From NCBI RefSeq assembly GCF_031344075.1, contig NZ_JAVJAN010000002.1, forward strand, positions 62,001 to 126,000: a stretch of 64,000 nucleotides of DNA. Reading direction: 5' to 3'. The DNA is from Clostridium aquiflavi. GTDB taxonomy: Bacteria > Bacillota > Clostridia > Clostridiales > Clostridiaceae. Both the position numbers and the translations under genes were made by a program. Positions 17,021 through 26,306 of the stretch are shown piece after piece. The notes below the pieces were generated by a model. It had not been told where the DNA came from, did no database searches, and worked only from the letters and a program-made list of their open reading frames with translations. The stretch's first letter is position 1. Every line of letters begins with the position of its first letter.

Positions 17021-18373
17021 ATGGCTTACAAGCAAAGTTTAGCTTACAGCAAAGATCTAATAAAGGGAACTAAAATAGAAGTATTGAAGAAAAAACTGAT
17101 AATGCCTTTCACAGGTACAGCTACGGTCAAGTTATATGATTCACTTACAGGAAAACAGATTTATGAAGCTGAAAGTGAAAACAGGATATCCGCTGTATTT
17201 GGCAATATGGCTTATCTTGATGGCTTTTATTATCCTATGCTGGATAATGATCAGGATGATCTGCTTACCCGGATATATACAACTTATCCATTCAGGATAA
17301 TGGTTCTTACTACGGGAGATATTGCAGAAGATCCCTATGATTATTTTACCTGGGGAAGTATTGTAGGTTATGCTGACAGCCTATATAAGTACAGCAGCAG
17401 TGACAGCTTAAAGGGCAATGTGAATAGTGTCGAAACGACGAAAAGTGGAAACACAAAACATTATGTCATGGATTTTCCGACAAATGCGGCTAATGGAACT
17501 TTTAAAAGCATATACTGGACAGGCGGTGCAGGAGTTGGGAGCAGCGCTCAAGTTCCCAGGATAAATCCGATGTATGCCAGGAAAACTTTAGAAGAAGGCA
17601 GCAGTGGGAATTATCTGCCTGATTATAACTTATGCACAGATGAAACAAATCTTTATGCCCTGGAAATTAATTCAGAAACACTGTGTGTATATGACAAGAT
17701 TACAGGTGACAGGAAAAATGATGCATCACTTCCTGAAGCCGCCAAGGCTGCAGCTTATGACGGCACGAATTTCTGGATACTTATAAGTGACGGTTCTTTT
17801 AAGAAATTGGACAAAAATTTTGCAGTAATAGAGTCCTATCCTAAAAGTGATGCTGTGCCTGGTGATCTTGTACATGGTGTGCATTATTATGATATAGCAG
17901 TAAATGCTGCCAATGTCTATATAACTTACAACGGATGTACAGATTCCTCCGGCGCAATGTCCAAATACAAGAGCTGTATAGCTAAATATAATAAAGACGG
18001 CACTTTTTCTGATAAAGCTCAAATATATTCTGGAAATTACAATGAGATTACTCTGACTAAAATACCCAACAATAAATTGTGGGTGATAATAGATTATGGT
18101 GCCTGCCTGCAGCTTAACAGCGATATGAGTATTTACGGCACTTCAGATTTTACATCTACTGATTACGACAGTATTGTGTGGGACGAAGATACCTCAATTT
18201 TGTTTACATTCAGCGGTGATAGTTATGGAGAGTTAAAACAGCAGTATATTGTCCCGGCTTCAGCACATACTCTGCTTCCGGAGGCAGTAACCAAAACCCC
18301 TACAAATACCATGAAAATACAGTATGATTTTACCTGTGACTACGTGTATCCGCTGGAGATGCCGCAGCATTAA
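17021..18373 (+). CDS. Tail fibre / surface-binding protein
   Basis: 450 residues. The first 180 carry GTATVKLYDSLTGKQIYEAES and AYLDGFYYPML, like tail-associated fibre proteins. The second half has repeated strands of the type NLYALEINSETLCVYDK, NFWILISDGSFKKLDKN, NVYITYNGCT and KLWVIIDYGACLQLNSD, suggesting a beta-propeller-like receptor-binding domain. GAGGAGGAATCCT precedes the ATG. The codon and base composition is GC-richer than that of the head genes. The fibre call is inference from position and strand pattern. Confidence 0.65.
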   Translation: MAYKQSLAYSKDLIKGTKIEVLKKKLIMPFTGTATVKLYDSLTGKQIYEAESENRISAVFGNMAYLDGFYYPMLDNDQDDLLTRIYTTYPFRIMVLTTGDIAEDPYDYFTWGSIVGYADSLYKYSSSDSLKGNVNSVETTKSGNTKHYVMDFPTNAANGTFKSIYWTGGAGVGSSAQVPRINPMYARKTLEEGSSGNYLPDYNLCTDETNLYALEINSETLCVYDKITGDRKNDASLPEAAKAAAYDGTNFWILISDGSFKKLDKNFAVIESYPKSDAVPGDLVHGVHYYDIAVNAANVYITYNGCTDSSGAMSKYKSCIAKYNKDGTFSDKAQIYSGNYNEITLTKIPNNKLWVIIDYGACLQLNSDMSIYGTSDFTSTDYDSIVWDEDTSILFTFSGDSYGELKQQYIVPASAHTLLPEAVTKTPTNTMKIQYDFTCDYVYPLEMPQH

Positions 18374-18393
18374 TAATATATGGAGGAGATAAA

Positions 18394-18798
18394 GTGAAAA
18401 ATTTGTTTAATAGTTTTCAATTAGTATTTACGGCTGTCGGAGCATATGCCGGGTGGTTTCTGGGAGGCTTCGATGGCTTTTTGTATGCACTGGTTGCTTT
18501 TGTGGCAGTTGATTACATCACAGGACTTATGGCAGCAGTTCTTGAGAAAAAGCTTTCAAGTGAAATTGGCTTCAGGGGAATATTTAAAAAGATACTTATA
18601 TTTGTACTCGTGGGAATAGGAAATATAATAGATGTGCATCTGGTTAAAAACGGCAGTGCAGTACGCACCGCTGTTATTTTTTTCTACATTTCCAATGAAG
18701 GTATCAGTATAATGGAAAATTCAGCTAAGGTTGGACTTCCTGTACCTGAAAAACTGAAGAATATTTTAGAGCAGATAAATGAGAGAGGAGATAAATAA
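18394..18798 (+). CDS. Phage holin, toxin secretion/lysis (TcdE-like) family
   Basis: 134 residues with about three hydrophobic segments (VFTAVGAYAGWFLGGF, FLYALVAFVAVDYITGLMAAV, ILIFVLVGIGNII), then AVIFFYISNEGISIMENSAKVGLPVPEKLK, the hallmark of phage_holin_4/TcdE proteins. It makes holes in the membrane and lets the endolysin out. The start is GTG 18394 after GGAGGAGAT. Its stop overlaps the endolysin start codon. Confidence 0.93.
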   Translation: MKNLFNSFQLVFTAVGAYAGWFLGGFDGFLYALVAFVAVDYITGLMAAVLEKKLSSEIGFRGIFKKILIFVLVGIGNIIDVHLVKNGSAVRTAVIFFYISNEGISIMENSAKVGLPVPEKLKNILEQINERGDK

Positions 18799-19478
18799 TG
18801 GCGGTATTATGTTTTGATTACGGACACGGTGGGTCAGACAGCGGTGCCTGCTATAAAGGCAGGAAAGAAAGTGATGATGTGTTGAGTATAGGAAAAGCTG
18901 TGGCGGCGGAAGTCAGAAAATATGGAGTGAGTGTAGATGAAACAAGGACTTCAGATGTTACAGTAAGTCTTGGAGAGAGGAGCGGCTTCGAAAACAGAGG
19001 CAATTATGATTATTTCATATCCTTTCACAGAAATGCATACCAGCCTGAAAAAGCGAGAGGAGTGGAAACTTATACCTATCTAAACGCAGGAACAAAGGCT
19101 AAGTCACTGGCACAAAGCATACAGACCTCCCTTGCGGCTTTAGGTTTTATAGACAGGGGAGTGAAAACTGCGAACTTCCACGTTCTCAGAGAGACCAAGG
19201 CACCGGCAGTTTTAATTGAGGTGGGCTTTATTGACAACAGTGCGGACAATAATCTGTTTGATGCAAAGAAAAATGAAATAATAAAGGCGATAGCCAAAGC
19301 TGTATTATCCCAGATGGGGATCAGTCATACAGAAAAAATACCGACAAAGCAGATATCCACCCAAAAAACTGTTTACAGAATTATGTCAGGCTCTTTCTCA
19401 TCAAGAGAAAATGCTGAAGTTCAACTGAAAAAGTTAAAGGCAGCAGGCTTTGATGCCTGCATAATGATATATAATTAA
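18798..19478 (+). CDS. N-acetylmuramoyl-L-alanine amidase endolysin with SPOR domain
   Basis: 226 residues. The amidase_3 domain (about 1-175) shows the zinc and catalytic set: His10 in DYGHGG, Glu24, His77 in ISFHRNA and Glu141 in VLIEVGFIDN. A linker rich in T, Q and K leads to a SPOR-type cell-wall-binding domain at about 189-226 (YRIMSGSFSSRENAEVQL). It cuts the amide bond between muramic acid and the peptide, releasing phage. It is directly coupled to the holin, forming the lysis cassette. Confidence 0.94.
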   Translation: MAVLCFDYGHGGSDSGACYKGRKESDDVLSIGKAVAAEVRKYGVSVDETRTSDVTVSLGERSGFENRGNYDYFISFHRNAYQPEKARGVETYTYLNAGTKAKSLAQSIQTSLAALGFIDRGVKTANFHVLRETKAPAVLIEVGFIDNSADNNLFDAKKNEIIKAIAKAVLSQMGISHTEKIPTKQISTQKTVYRIMSGSFSSRENAEVQLKKLKAAGFDACIMIYN

Positions 19479-19511
19479 GCAGAAATTTTATAAATAACGA
19501 ATAAGGAATTG

Positions 19512-19547
19512 CCTGTAGGAGTTTAATCACTCTTGCAGGATTTTTTT
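19512..19547 (+). terminator. Intrinsic terminator closing the late phage operon
   Basis: CCTGTAGGAGT and ACTCTTGCAGG form an 11-base stem with minor mismatches, followed by seven T. It lies 33 bases after the endolysin stop. Confidence 0.85.
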
Positions 19548-19644
19548 ATTTGTACTGAAATTTTTTATACTTTTAAGGGTTCGATTATCCTCGGTTTTTT
19601 GCATATAGGTGCAAGTCATATTTGCAGAAATGGAGGTTTGATTT

Positions 19645-19872
19645 ATGAAGGTAACAAAAATTTTAGAGGAACATATAAAAAATTCAACTCCTGCAAGCGA
19701 AATTACAACAGAACAATTGCAAAGAGAATTTGATTATTTTAGGGCAGAAAGATTATTGAAAACTTTGCTTGAAAAAGGGTTTATTACTCCTTTGGAATTT
19801 AATAAAATAACAGAACTAAATCGTAAAACTTTTTCACCGTTTCTAGCGGAGATTATGCCCCTAAATCGTTGA
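19645..19872 (+). CDS. Small SHOCT-like protein preceding serine recombinases
   Basis: 75 residues. TTEQLQREFDYFRAERLLKTLLEKGFITPLEF resembles the SHOCT-type short helical motif, and the whole protein resembles small ORFs commonly seen just before serine recombinase genes in clostridial mobile elements. GGAGGTTTGATTT precedes the ATG. Its job is unknown; a recombination accessory (directionality) role is only a guess. An overlapping frame from 19533 lacks a ribosome site and is ignored. Confidence 0.65.
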   Translation: MKVTKILEEHIKNSTPASEITTEQLQREFDYFRAERLLKTLLEKGFITPLEFNKITELNRKTFSPFLAEIMPLNR

Positions 19873-19924
19873 TATATATAGGCTTGAGAGGTAACATGTG
19901 ACGTAACGAAAGCGAGGTGAGACG

Positions 19925-21484
19925 ATGAAAAAGATAACGAAGATAGTTAAGGATTCTAAAGATACAGTTATGAAAGAGAAACTTCGTGCAGCTGCTTACT
20001 GCAGAGTATCAACTGATAGCGAGGAACAACTTGTAAGCCTTGAAACTCAGAAGTTACATTATGAGGCTTATATAAAAGCAAATCCTAACTGGGAGTTCGC
20101 AGGGATATATTATGACGAAGGCATCTCTGGTACAAAAAAGGAAAAACGCTCAGAACTTTTAAGGCTGATATCAGATTGTGAACAAAAGAAGATAGATTTT
20201 ATTGTTACAAAATCTATCAGCAGGTTTGCAAGAAACACTACCGATTGCTTGGAATTGGTGCGTAAATTAGTTGACCTTGGAGTTTACATTTATTTTGAAA
20301 AAGAGAATATAAATACACAGTCAATGGAAAGTGAGCTAATGCTATCCATTCTAAGTGGTTTAGCAGAAAATGAGTCATTATCCATTGCAGAAAATAACAG
20401 ATGGTCAGTGCAAAGGCGATTCCAAAATGGAACCTTTAAGATTTCGTATCCTCCATATGGTTATGACTATGCAGATGGTGAAATGCTTGTAAATTTGGAG
20501 CAAGCAGAAGTTGTGAGGTTTATTTTTAAAGAAGCATTGGCAGGAAAGGGTGCCGGAAAGATTGCAGATGCATTGAATAAAAAAGGCATTAAACCTAAAA
20601 GGGGTAACAACTGGATCTCCACAACTATCAGAGGAATGTTGTCAAATGAAAAGTATGTTGGAGATGCCATTTTGCAAAAGACCTACACAGATGATAATTT
20701 TAATAGGCATACCAATTATGGAGAGAAAGACCAGTATTATATTCAAAATCATCATGAAGCTATCATTAGCCGAGAGGATTTTGAAACGGTGGACAAATTA
20801 ATTAATCAGCGTGGTAAAGAAAAGGGCATTGTAAAAGGAAGCGGCAAATATCAAAACCGATATCCTTTTTCAGGAAAGTTAAAATGTTCCCAGTGCGGCG
20901 GTACCTTTAAGCGAAGAATTCATACAAATGGAAATAAAAAGTATATAGCTTGGTGCTGCCAAAAACATATTACTCAGGCGGATGAATGTTCAATGAAATT
21001 TGTCCGAGAAGGTAATCTACAAAGAGCTTTTATAACAATGATGAACAAACTAATATTTGGGCGTAAAGTTATTTTAAAGCCACTTCTTAAAGCTTTAAGA
21101 GATATGAGGAAAGCAGACAGCATTTCAAGAATTTCAGAGCTTGAAAAATTGATAGAGAAAAATACAGAGCAGAAAGAAATGCTGATAAAGCTTATGGCAA
21201 AGGGATATCTTGAGCCAGCTCTTTTTAATAAGGAAAATAATGAACTTGAAATAGAGGCAGAAAGCTATCGAGATGAAATAGAAAGCCTAAATTTTGCTAT
21301 GAACAGCGAAATATCAAAAACTCATGAGGTTAGAGAATTATTGAGATTTACAAATAAAGCTCAAATGCTTATAACCTTTGATGGGAAGATATTTGAAAGC
21401 TTTGTAAATCAAGTATTTGTTTACTCAAGAGAAGAGGTTGGGTTTCAAATGAAATGCGGGATTACACTAAGAGAGGGGCTGTGA
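19925..21484 (+). CDS. Large serine recombinase (first copy)
   Basis: 519 residues. The resolvase catalytic domain (about 20-165) contains AAYCRVSTDSEEQ with the nucleophilic Ser29, YYDEGISGT and VTKSISRFARNT. It is followed by the recombinase domain (PPYGYDY..., KGAGKIADALNKKGI), a zinc-ribbon (KLKCSQCGGTF...AWCCQKH) and a coiled coil with a C-terminal region. It cuts and rejoins att sites for integration and excision. GAGGTGAGACG precedes the ATG. Full length and intact motifs suggest it is active. It may be the prophage integrase or belong to an adjoining element. Confidence 0.93.
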   Translation: MKKITKIVKDSKDTVMKEKLRAAAYCRVSTDSEEQLVSLETQKLHYEAYIKANPNWEFAGIYYDEGISGTKKEKRSELLRLISDCEQKKIDFIVTKSISRFARNTTDCLELVRKLVDLGVYIYFEKENINTQSMESELMLSILSGLAENESLSIAENNRWSVQRRFQNGTFKISYPPYGYDYADGEMLVNLEQAEVVRFIFKEALAGKGAGKIADALNKKGIKPKRGNNWISTTIRGMLSNEKYVGDAILQKTYTDDNFNRHTNYGEKDQYYIQNHHEAIISREDFETVDKLINQRGKEKGIVKGSGKYQNRYPFSGKLKCSQCGGTFKRRIHTNGNKKYIAWCCQKHITQADECSMKFVREGNLQRAFITMMNKLIFGRKVILKPLLKALRDMRKADSISRISELEKLIEKNTEQKEMLIKLMAKGYLEPALFNKENNELEIEAESYRDEIESLNFAMNSEISKTHEVRELLRFTNKAQMLITFDGKIFESFVNQVFVYSREEVGFQMKCGITLREGL

Positions 21485-21488
21485 GGAA

Positions 21489-21923
21489 ATGTCACACATA
21501 CCATATGGTTATAGAATTCAAAATGGGAAGGCTCTAATTGATGAGGAAAAAGCAAATAAAGTAAAGAAATTGTATCAAGGCTATTTAAGAGGTCTATCTT
21601 TATTAGCATCAGCTAAAGAGGCAGGTATAGACACATATCATGGAACAGCAGGAAAAATGCTAATGAATAAGCGTTATCTAGGTGATGATTATTATCCAGC
21701 TATTATTGATGGGTATACCTTTGAAAAGGCTGAAGCAGAGCGAATAAAGAGAGCTATAGCTCTTGGCAGGGTTTGGAATGAAAAAGAAACAGTAGAGGAG
21801 TCATATTTTCCAACAACTTTTAAGGTTGGAGCAGTAGAGCAAAAATACAAAAATCCATTAAAGCAGGCAGAGTATGCTTACAGTTTAATAGAAAGTGAGG
21901 GTGCTGTGAATGGCAGTCAGTAG
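21489..21923 (+). CDS. Recombinase-domain protein lacking the catalytic domain
   Basis: 144 residues starting SHIPYGYRIQNGKALID. It matches the DNA-binding recombinase domain of large serine recombinases (IPYGY..., GTAGKMLMNKRYLGDDYYPAII) but has no resolvase domain and no catalytic Ser. It follows the first recombinase by 4 bases and overlaps the second by 14, so all three are co-translated. The frame is clean with its own start, so it looks like a maintained accessory and not decay. It may modulate att-site choice. Confidence 0.8.
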   Translation: MSHIPYGYRIQNGKALIDEEKANKVKKLYQGYLRGLSLLASAKEAGIDTYHGTAGKMLMNKRYLGDDYYPAIIDGYTFEKAEAERIKRAIALGRVWNEKETVEESYFPTTFKVGAVEQKYKNPLKQAEYAYSLIESEGAVNGSQ

Positions 21924-23478
21924 AAATGTCATGGTCATTCCTGCAAGAAAACGTGTTGGAAATAACATAGCAGATGAAAAGCCAAAACTTCGTGTTGCTG
22001 CTTACTGCAGAGTTTCTACCGATAGTGATGAGCAGGCAGGCAGCTATGAAGTGCAGATTGAGCATTATACAGAATTTATAAAAAAGAACCCAGAGTGGGC
22101 ATTTGCAGGTATCTTTGCAGATGATGGCATAAGCGGTACTAATACTAAAAAGCGTGATGAGTTTAATAAAATGATTGAGGAATGCATGGCTGGAAATATT
22201 GATATGGTTATAACCAAGTCAATTAGCCGCTTTGCTAGGAATACTTTGGATTGTTTACAATACATCCGTAAATTAAAAGAGAAGAACATTGCAGTATATT
22301 TTGAAAAAGAAAATATTAATAGCTTGGATTCCAAGGGAGAAATTATGCTTACCATTATGGCATCCCTTGCTCAGCAGGAAAGCCAATCCTTAAGTCAGAA
22401 TGTAAAGCTTGGTATTCAATATCGATACCAACAAGGCATCATTCAAATAAATACTAATAGGTTTTTAGGATATACAAAAGATGAAAATAAGCACCTTATT
22501 ATTGTTCCAGAAGAGGCAGAGATAATAAAACGTATTTATCGAGAATATCTTGAAGGCTCCAGCATGGACAAAATTAAAAAAGGACTTGAAAGAGATGGGA
22601 TACTTACAAGTGCAGGTAAAAAGAGGTGGCATACCAGTACAATTCGGAAGATACTCAGCAACGAGAAATATATGGGAGATGCACTTCTGCAGAAAACTTA
22701 TACCGTTGATTTTCTTACTAAAAAGAGAGTTAAAAATAACGGTGTTGTCCCACAATATTATGTAGAAAACAGCCACGAAGCTATAATTCCAAAAGAGATT
22801 TTTATGCAGGTTCAGGAAGAACTAATTAGAAGAAGTACAGGTCATATCAGCAGCAGTGGGAAGAAAAGAAACTTTAGCTGCAGCCAGCCATTTTCACAGA
22901 TTGTTTTCTGCGGGGAATGTGGAGAGATATATCGCAGAGTTCATTGGAATAACAGAGGAAAGAAATCTATTGTTTGGAGGTGCGTCAGCAGACTTGAGAA
23001 CACAGGTCTAGCTTGCCATTCAAGGACAGTGCTTGAGGATTTATTAAAGGATGCCGTTGTAAAAGCAATTAATGATTTGCTGGGGCAAAAGAATGATTTT
23101 TTAGAAGTTCTTAGCAATAATATAGAAACAGTAATTAACGAACAGGATACAAGTGCAGTAACTGAAATAGAGAAAAAGCTGGAAGAATTACAAAAGCAAC
23201 TATTAATACGGGCCAATTCTAAAGAGGATTATAATGATATTGCTGATGAAATTTATCGGTTGCGAGAAGAAAAGCATAATGCTTTAGCAGAAGATGCAGA
23301 AAAGAAAGCAGTGGGTCAAAGACTTATGGATATGACAGTTTTTCTAAAGGAACAGCCAACGCTTATTGATGATTGTGATGAGCAGTTGATAAAGCGGTTG
23401 ATTAAGAAAATCTCAGTGTTTCAAGAGAAATTTTTAGTTGAGTTCAAATCTGGAGTTAAAGTAGATGTTGTAATGTAA
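21910..23478 (+). CDS. Large serine recombinase (second copy)
   Basis: 522 residues with catalytic Ser36 in AAYCRVSTDSDEQ, FADDGISGTNTKKRDEF, VITKSISRFARNTLDC, the recombinase domain (IQINTNRFLGYTKDENK...), a zinc-ribbon (IVFCGECGEIYRR...WRCVSR) and a C-terminal coiled coil (EIEKKLEELQKQL). It is a diverged paralogue of the first recombinase. Paired large serine recombinases recall CcrAB of staphylococcal cassettes, where two enzymes act together. Confidence 0.93.
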   Translation: MAVSRNVMVIPARKRVGNNIADEKPKLRVAAYCRVSTDSDEQAGSYEVQIEHYTEFIKKNPEWAFAGIFADDGISGTNTKKRDEFNKMIEECMAGNIDMVITKSISRFARNTLDCLQYIRKLKEKNIAVYFEKENINSLDSKGEIMLTIMASLAQQESQSLSQNVKLGIQYRYQQGIIQINTNRFLGYTKDENKHLIIVPEEAEIIKRIYREYLEGSSMDKIKKGLERDGILTSAGKKRWHTSTIRKILSNEKYMGDALLQKTYTVDFLTKKRVKNNGVVPQYYVENSHEAIIPKEIFMQVQEELIRRSTGHISSSGKKRNFSCSQPFSQIVFCGECGEIYRRVHWNNRGKKSIVWRCVSRLENTGLACHSRTVLEDLLKDAVVKAINDLLGQKNDFLEVLSNNIETVINEQDTSAVTEIEKKLEELQKQLLIRANSKEDYNDIADEIYRLREEKHNALAEDAEKKAVGQRLMDMTVFLKEQPTLIDDCDEQLIKRLIKKISVFQEKFLVEFKSGVKVDVVM

Positions 23479-23491
23479 CGTATAATCATTT

Positions 23492-23532
23492 GTACCTTGT
23501 GGGTAAGAAAAAAGCCTTCAAGGTACTTTTTT
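23492..23532 (+). terminator. Intrinsic terminator after the recombinases
   Basis: GTACCTTG and CAAGGTAC form a perfect 8-bp stem with a 19-base loop, followed by six T. Confidence 0.75.
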
Positions 23533-23561
23533 ATTTATTTTTGTAAAAAGAGTTGAAAATA

Positions 23562-23590
23562 TTGTAATTATCAACCAAATGGTTTATTAT
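23562..23590 (+). promoter_or_regulatory. Promoter with palindromic operator for the XRE gene
   Basis: TTGTAA, 17 bases, TATTAT. The spacer contains the palindrome AACCA-AA-TGGTT (23573-23584), which abuts the -10. A dimeric HTH protein bound there would block RNA polymerase, so the downstream XRE protein probably represses itself. Confidence 0.6.
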
Positions 23591-23615
23591 GTGAATATAT
23601 TTATGGAGGTGCTGT

Positions 23616-23849
23616 ATGACAACATCTGATATGTTAATACAGTTATGTGAAAAACTGAATATAAGTATTGCTGAGTTATCAAGACGTATTGGGCAGTCAC
23701 CACAAAATTTCAATAAAAAACTAAAGAGAAATACTGTGAATTTGGAGGAACTTATGGCGATTGCAGATGCTTTTGGGGTTACCTTTGAGCAATCTTTTAC
23801 ATTTGCTGATGGGTCTAAAATTAAAGTAAGCAATATGAAAAGTGATTAA
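23616..23849 (+). CDS. XRE/Cro-type HTH regulator
   Basis: 77 residues, essentially one helix-turn-helix: LIQLCEKLNISIAELSRRIGQSPQNFNKKLKRNTVNLEELMAIADAFGVTFEQSF, with a short C-terminal tail. It probably binds the palindrome in its own promoter. GGAGGTGCTGT precedes the ATG. It stands 44 bases before the DUF262 gene, with no terminator between, and may control it. Confidence 0.88.
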   Translation: MTTSDMLIQLCEKLNISIAELSRRIGQSPQNFNKKLKRNTVNLEELMAIADAFGVTFEQSFTFADGSKIKVSNMKSD

Positions 23850-23892
23850 TAATAAATATCGTTAATAAAAAATACTTTATGAGGTGATTGAG

Positions 23893-26235
23893 GTGGCGGG
23901 GTGTACTTGTGAAAATTGGACTATTCAAGATTTATCATGTGCTTTAAGAGATATGCATAAGGATAGTAAACGGATTGTTGTTCCCATGTTTCAAAGAGGA
24001 AAGCGTTGGAAAAAAGACCAGGAACACAAATTTATAGATTCAGTTATTAAGGGATATCCAGTTGGAACTATGCTTTTTTATGAAACATTTGAGGATAATA
24101 AACGTACATATATTCTTGTTGATGGTCTGCAAAGGGGAAATAGTATAAAAAAATATATGACTAGTCCTACGGAATTTTTTTATGATGATAGTATATCAGA
24201 TGAATTATGTGCTAGTATTTTGGAGTTAATTAGTAAGAGCGATGAAAGTGAGTATGTAACAGTACGTAATATTTTATCAGAGTTTATTAAGGAACAAAAA
24301 ACTTTTAAAAACTTGCAGTATTATGAGGTAGCGAAAAAAATTGCTGAAAAATTTTCTGCTGGATATGAGCCAATTGGTGAAATCATCGAAATAATAAAAG
24401 CTTTTTTTGAAGAAAGACAAGCATTATACGATAAAATAGCTAGTACAGTAATCCCTGTTATTGTATATAATGGGGATGAAAATAATCTTCCAGAAATATT
24501 TGATAGAATCAATTCACAGGGTACTCCACTTGATCCATATGAGGTGTATGCTGCATCTTGGCCGGTTAATCAGCGCTATACTATAGCCAATTCTGAAATT
24601 ATTGAATGTGTTGTTAGAAAATATGATACATTCATTGAAGATGATTTTGTTATTCATGGATATAATCGTGAAGAAATGCGTTCTAAAAAAGCAGTCAATG
24701 CATTTGAGTATTTGTTTGGCTTGAGCAAGTATCTTGTTAATAAATATAGTATCTTGGCATTTAATACGGGTCTATCAGATGATACTGTGAATTCACTTGG
24801 ATTCGAACTCGTTAATGCTTGTTTAAATGATACAGATAGAATAAAGACGCTTTATAAAAATCTACAGACTATAGATGTAAATGCCTTTGAACAAGCATTA
24901 TATAAATCAATAGATTTTGTGGCTGAATCTATCTCTATTGTTACTAAATTTAAAGGTAATTCACGAAGTGCAAATAAGCTGTTTCATTCGAAATATCAGA
25001 TTTTATCTATGATTTCAACAACATTTAAAGAGATGTATGAACATGGAAATTATACAACAATATCGCCTCAGTGGAATGATAGAAAGCATATGCTTTCTAA
25101 AAACCTAATGCTGTATTATGTTTATGACATAATTACAAATTACTGGAGTGAAGGTGGGACTAATAAGATACATAGTGCTGCAAAACCAAATCGGTATATG
25201 ATTCAAATTTCAAGTAGAACATGGATGGTTGCGTTGGATAGCTTTTTTGAAAAGTCAATGCTCCGTGCTGAAACTAAAAAGGTAGCAAGCCTGAAGAGCG
25301 AGGAGTATGTAATATTAAATTGTATTTACCTTAATACTTTTACTGCAATGGATCAACTTTCTATAGAGAAGTTTGATGTTGAGCATATTGCTCCCAAAGA
25401 TCAGGTGAGAAGATTAATTGAAGCTTGTCAAGGCGAAGGTTTGCCAATAAGCTGTATTGCAAATCTATGTTATTTGCCTGAATATATCAATAGAAGTAAG
25501 AGGGATAGAAACTTTTATCAAGATAAGAAATATCTGCAGCACATAAATCTGCAAGAAGTGGAGTGCAAGTATAGCTTTACAGAGAGTGAAGATTTAGAAT
25601 GGATGGATATGCCGTATGAAAAGATGGAAGACTTTGAGGTGCTAAAAGACTACTATACTGATTACTGTACAAAGCGATTTGATAGATTAAAACATCTTTT
25701 ATGTGATTCGCTAAGTATTGAATATGAAAAAATCGATACGCAAACAGACGTTGTTCAAGAAGTTGTGTTGCCAAAACAAGAAGAAAGAAATCCTGGTAAA
25801 CAAGTAAAATTTGCAGATAAATGTATATTGAAACTTGCACAAGCAATGGGGAAAGATCTTATTAAGGTTGGTAGGAGTTCATATAAAACCAAAGACAGCA
25901 ATAAGGGATTTATTATCACAACTTCAAAGATGTATATACAAGGTAGCAGAGAAAAGTATTGGTTTGCATATCGTAAAAATCCATTAAAGGATATTCAAGG
26001 TTGTGAAGAACAGTATGTTGTTTATGGATGCAAAGATGAATCTACAATAATTTTATTACCTATCAGTGAAATTGAAAAGAGGCTTGATTGCATCAATATA
26101 TCTAAGGATGAAGATGGAAATATTGTCCATTGGCATATGGTATTTTTTAAAGATAAAAACGGAAAAATGGCATGGTTACTATCTAAACCTCAACTTGAAG
26201 AAATTGATATCACTGATTATCAGTTAGAAGATTAA
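23893..26235 (+). CDS. DUF262/HNH (GmrSD-like) restriction-type protein
   Basis: About 780 residues. N-terminal DUF262: VPMFQRGKRWKKDQEHKF...GTMLFYE...ILVDGLQRG, a variant of the DGQQR motif, then FDRINSQGTPLDPYEV. Around residues 495-545 is a DUF1524-like HNH pattern: DVEHIAPKDQ...CIANLCYLPEYINRSKRDRNF. Residues about 640-780 add a domain I cannot name. GmrSD enzymes use NTP and cut modified phage DNA. I choose GTG 23893 (8 bases after GAGG); GTG 23884 is the alternative. The location beside recombinases and an XRE gene fits a mobile defence gene. Confidence 0.78.
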   Translation: MAGCTCENWTIQDLSCALRDMHKDSKRIVVPMFQRGKRWKKDQEHKFIDSVIKGYPVGTMLFYETFEDNKRTYILVDGLQRGNSIKKYMTSPTEFFYDDSISDELCASILELISKSDESEYVTVRNILSEFIKEQKTFKNLQYYEVAKKIAEKFSAGYEPIGEIIEIIKAFFEERQALYDKIASTVIPVIVYNGDENNLPEIFDRINSQGTPLDPYEVYAASWPVNQRYTIANSEIIECVVRKYDTFIEDDFVIHGYNREEMRSKKAVNAFEYLFGLSKYLVNKYSILAFNTGLSDDTVNSLGFELVNACLNDTDRIKTLYKNLQTIDVNAFEQALYKSIDFVAESISIVTKFKGNSRSANKLFHSKYQILSMISTTFKEMYEHGNYTTISPQWNDRKHMLSKNLMLYYVYDIITNYWSEGGTNKIHSAAKPNRYMIQISSRTWMVALDSFFEKSMLRAETKKVASLKSEEYVILNCIYLNTFTAMDQLSIEKFDVEHIAPKDQVRRLIEACQGEGLPISCIANLCYLPEYINRSKRDRNFYQDKKYLQHINLQEVECKYSFTESEDLEWMDMPYEKMEDFEVLKDYYTDYCTKRFDRLKHLLCDSLSIEYEKIDTQTDVVQEVVLPKQEERNPGKQVKFADKCILKLAQAMGKDLIKVGRSSYKTKDSNKGFIITTSKMYIQGSREKYWFAYRKNPLKDIQGCEEQYVVYGCKDESTIILLPISEIEKRLDCINISKDEDGNIVHWHMVFFKDKNGKMAWLLSKPQLEEIDITDYQLED

Positions 26236-26306
26236 GTGATATGGTAAATTGCTTGATATAATGATTATTAGGAGAATTATATTGATAGAGGATTGTGAAG
26301 TATTGT

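Noticed and set aside
19575..19600. GGGTTCGATTATCC, resembling a tRNA T-loop near the recombinases
   Set aside because: The T-stem does not pair, and no anticodon or acceptor arms are present; it is not a tRNA or clear att fragment.
21489..21923. Frameshifted piece of a recombinase
   Set aside because: It has its own start, ribosome site and coupled stop, and neighbours on both sides are complete, so it is more likely a real small gene.
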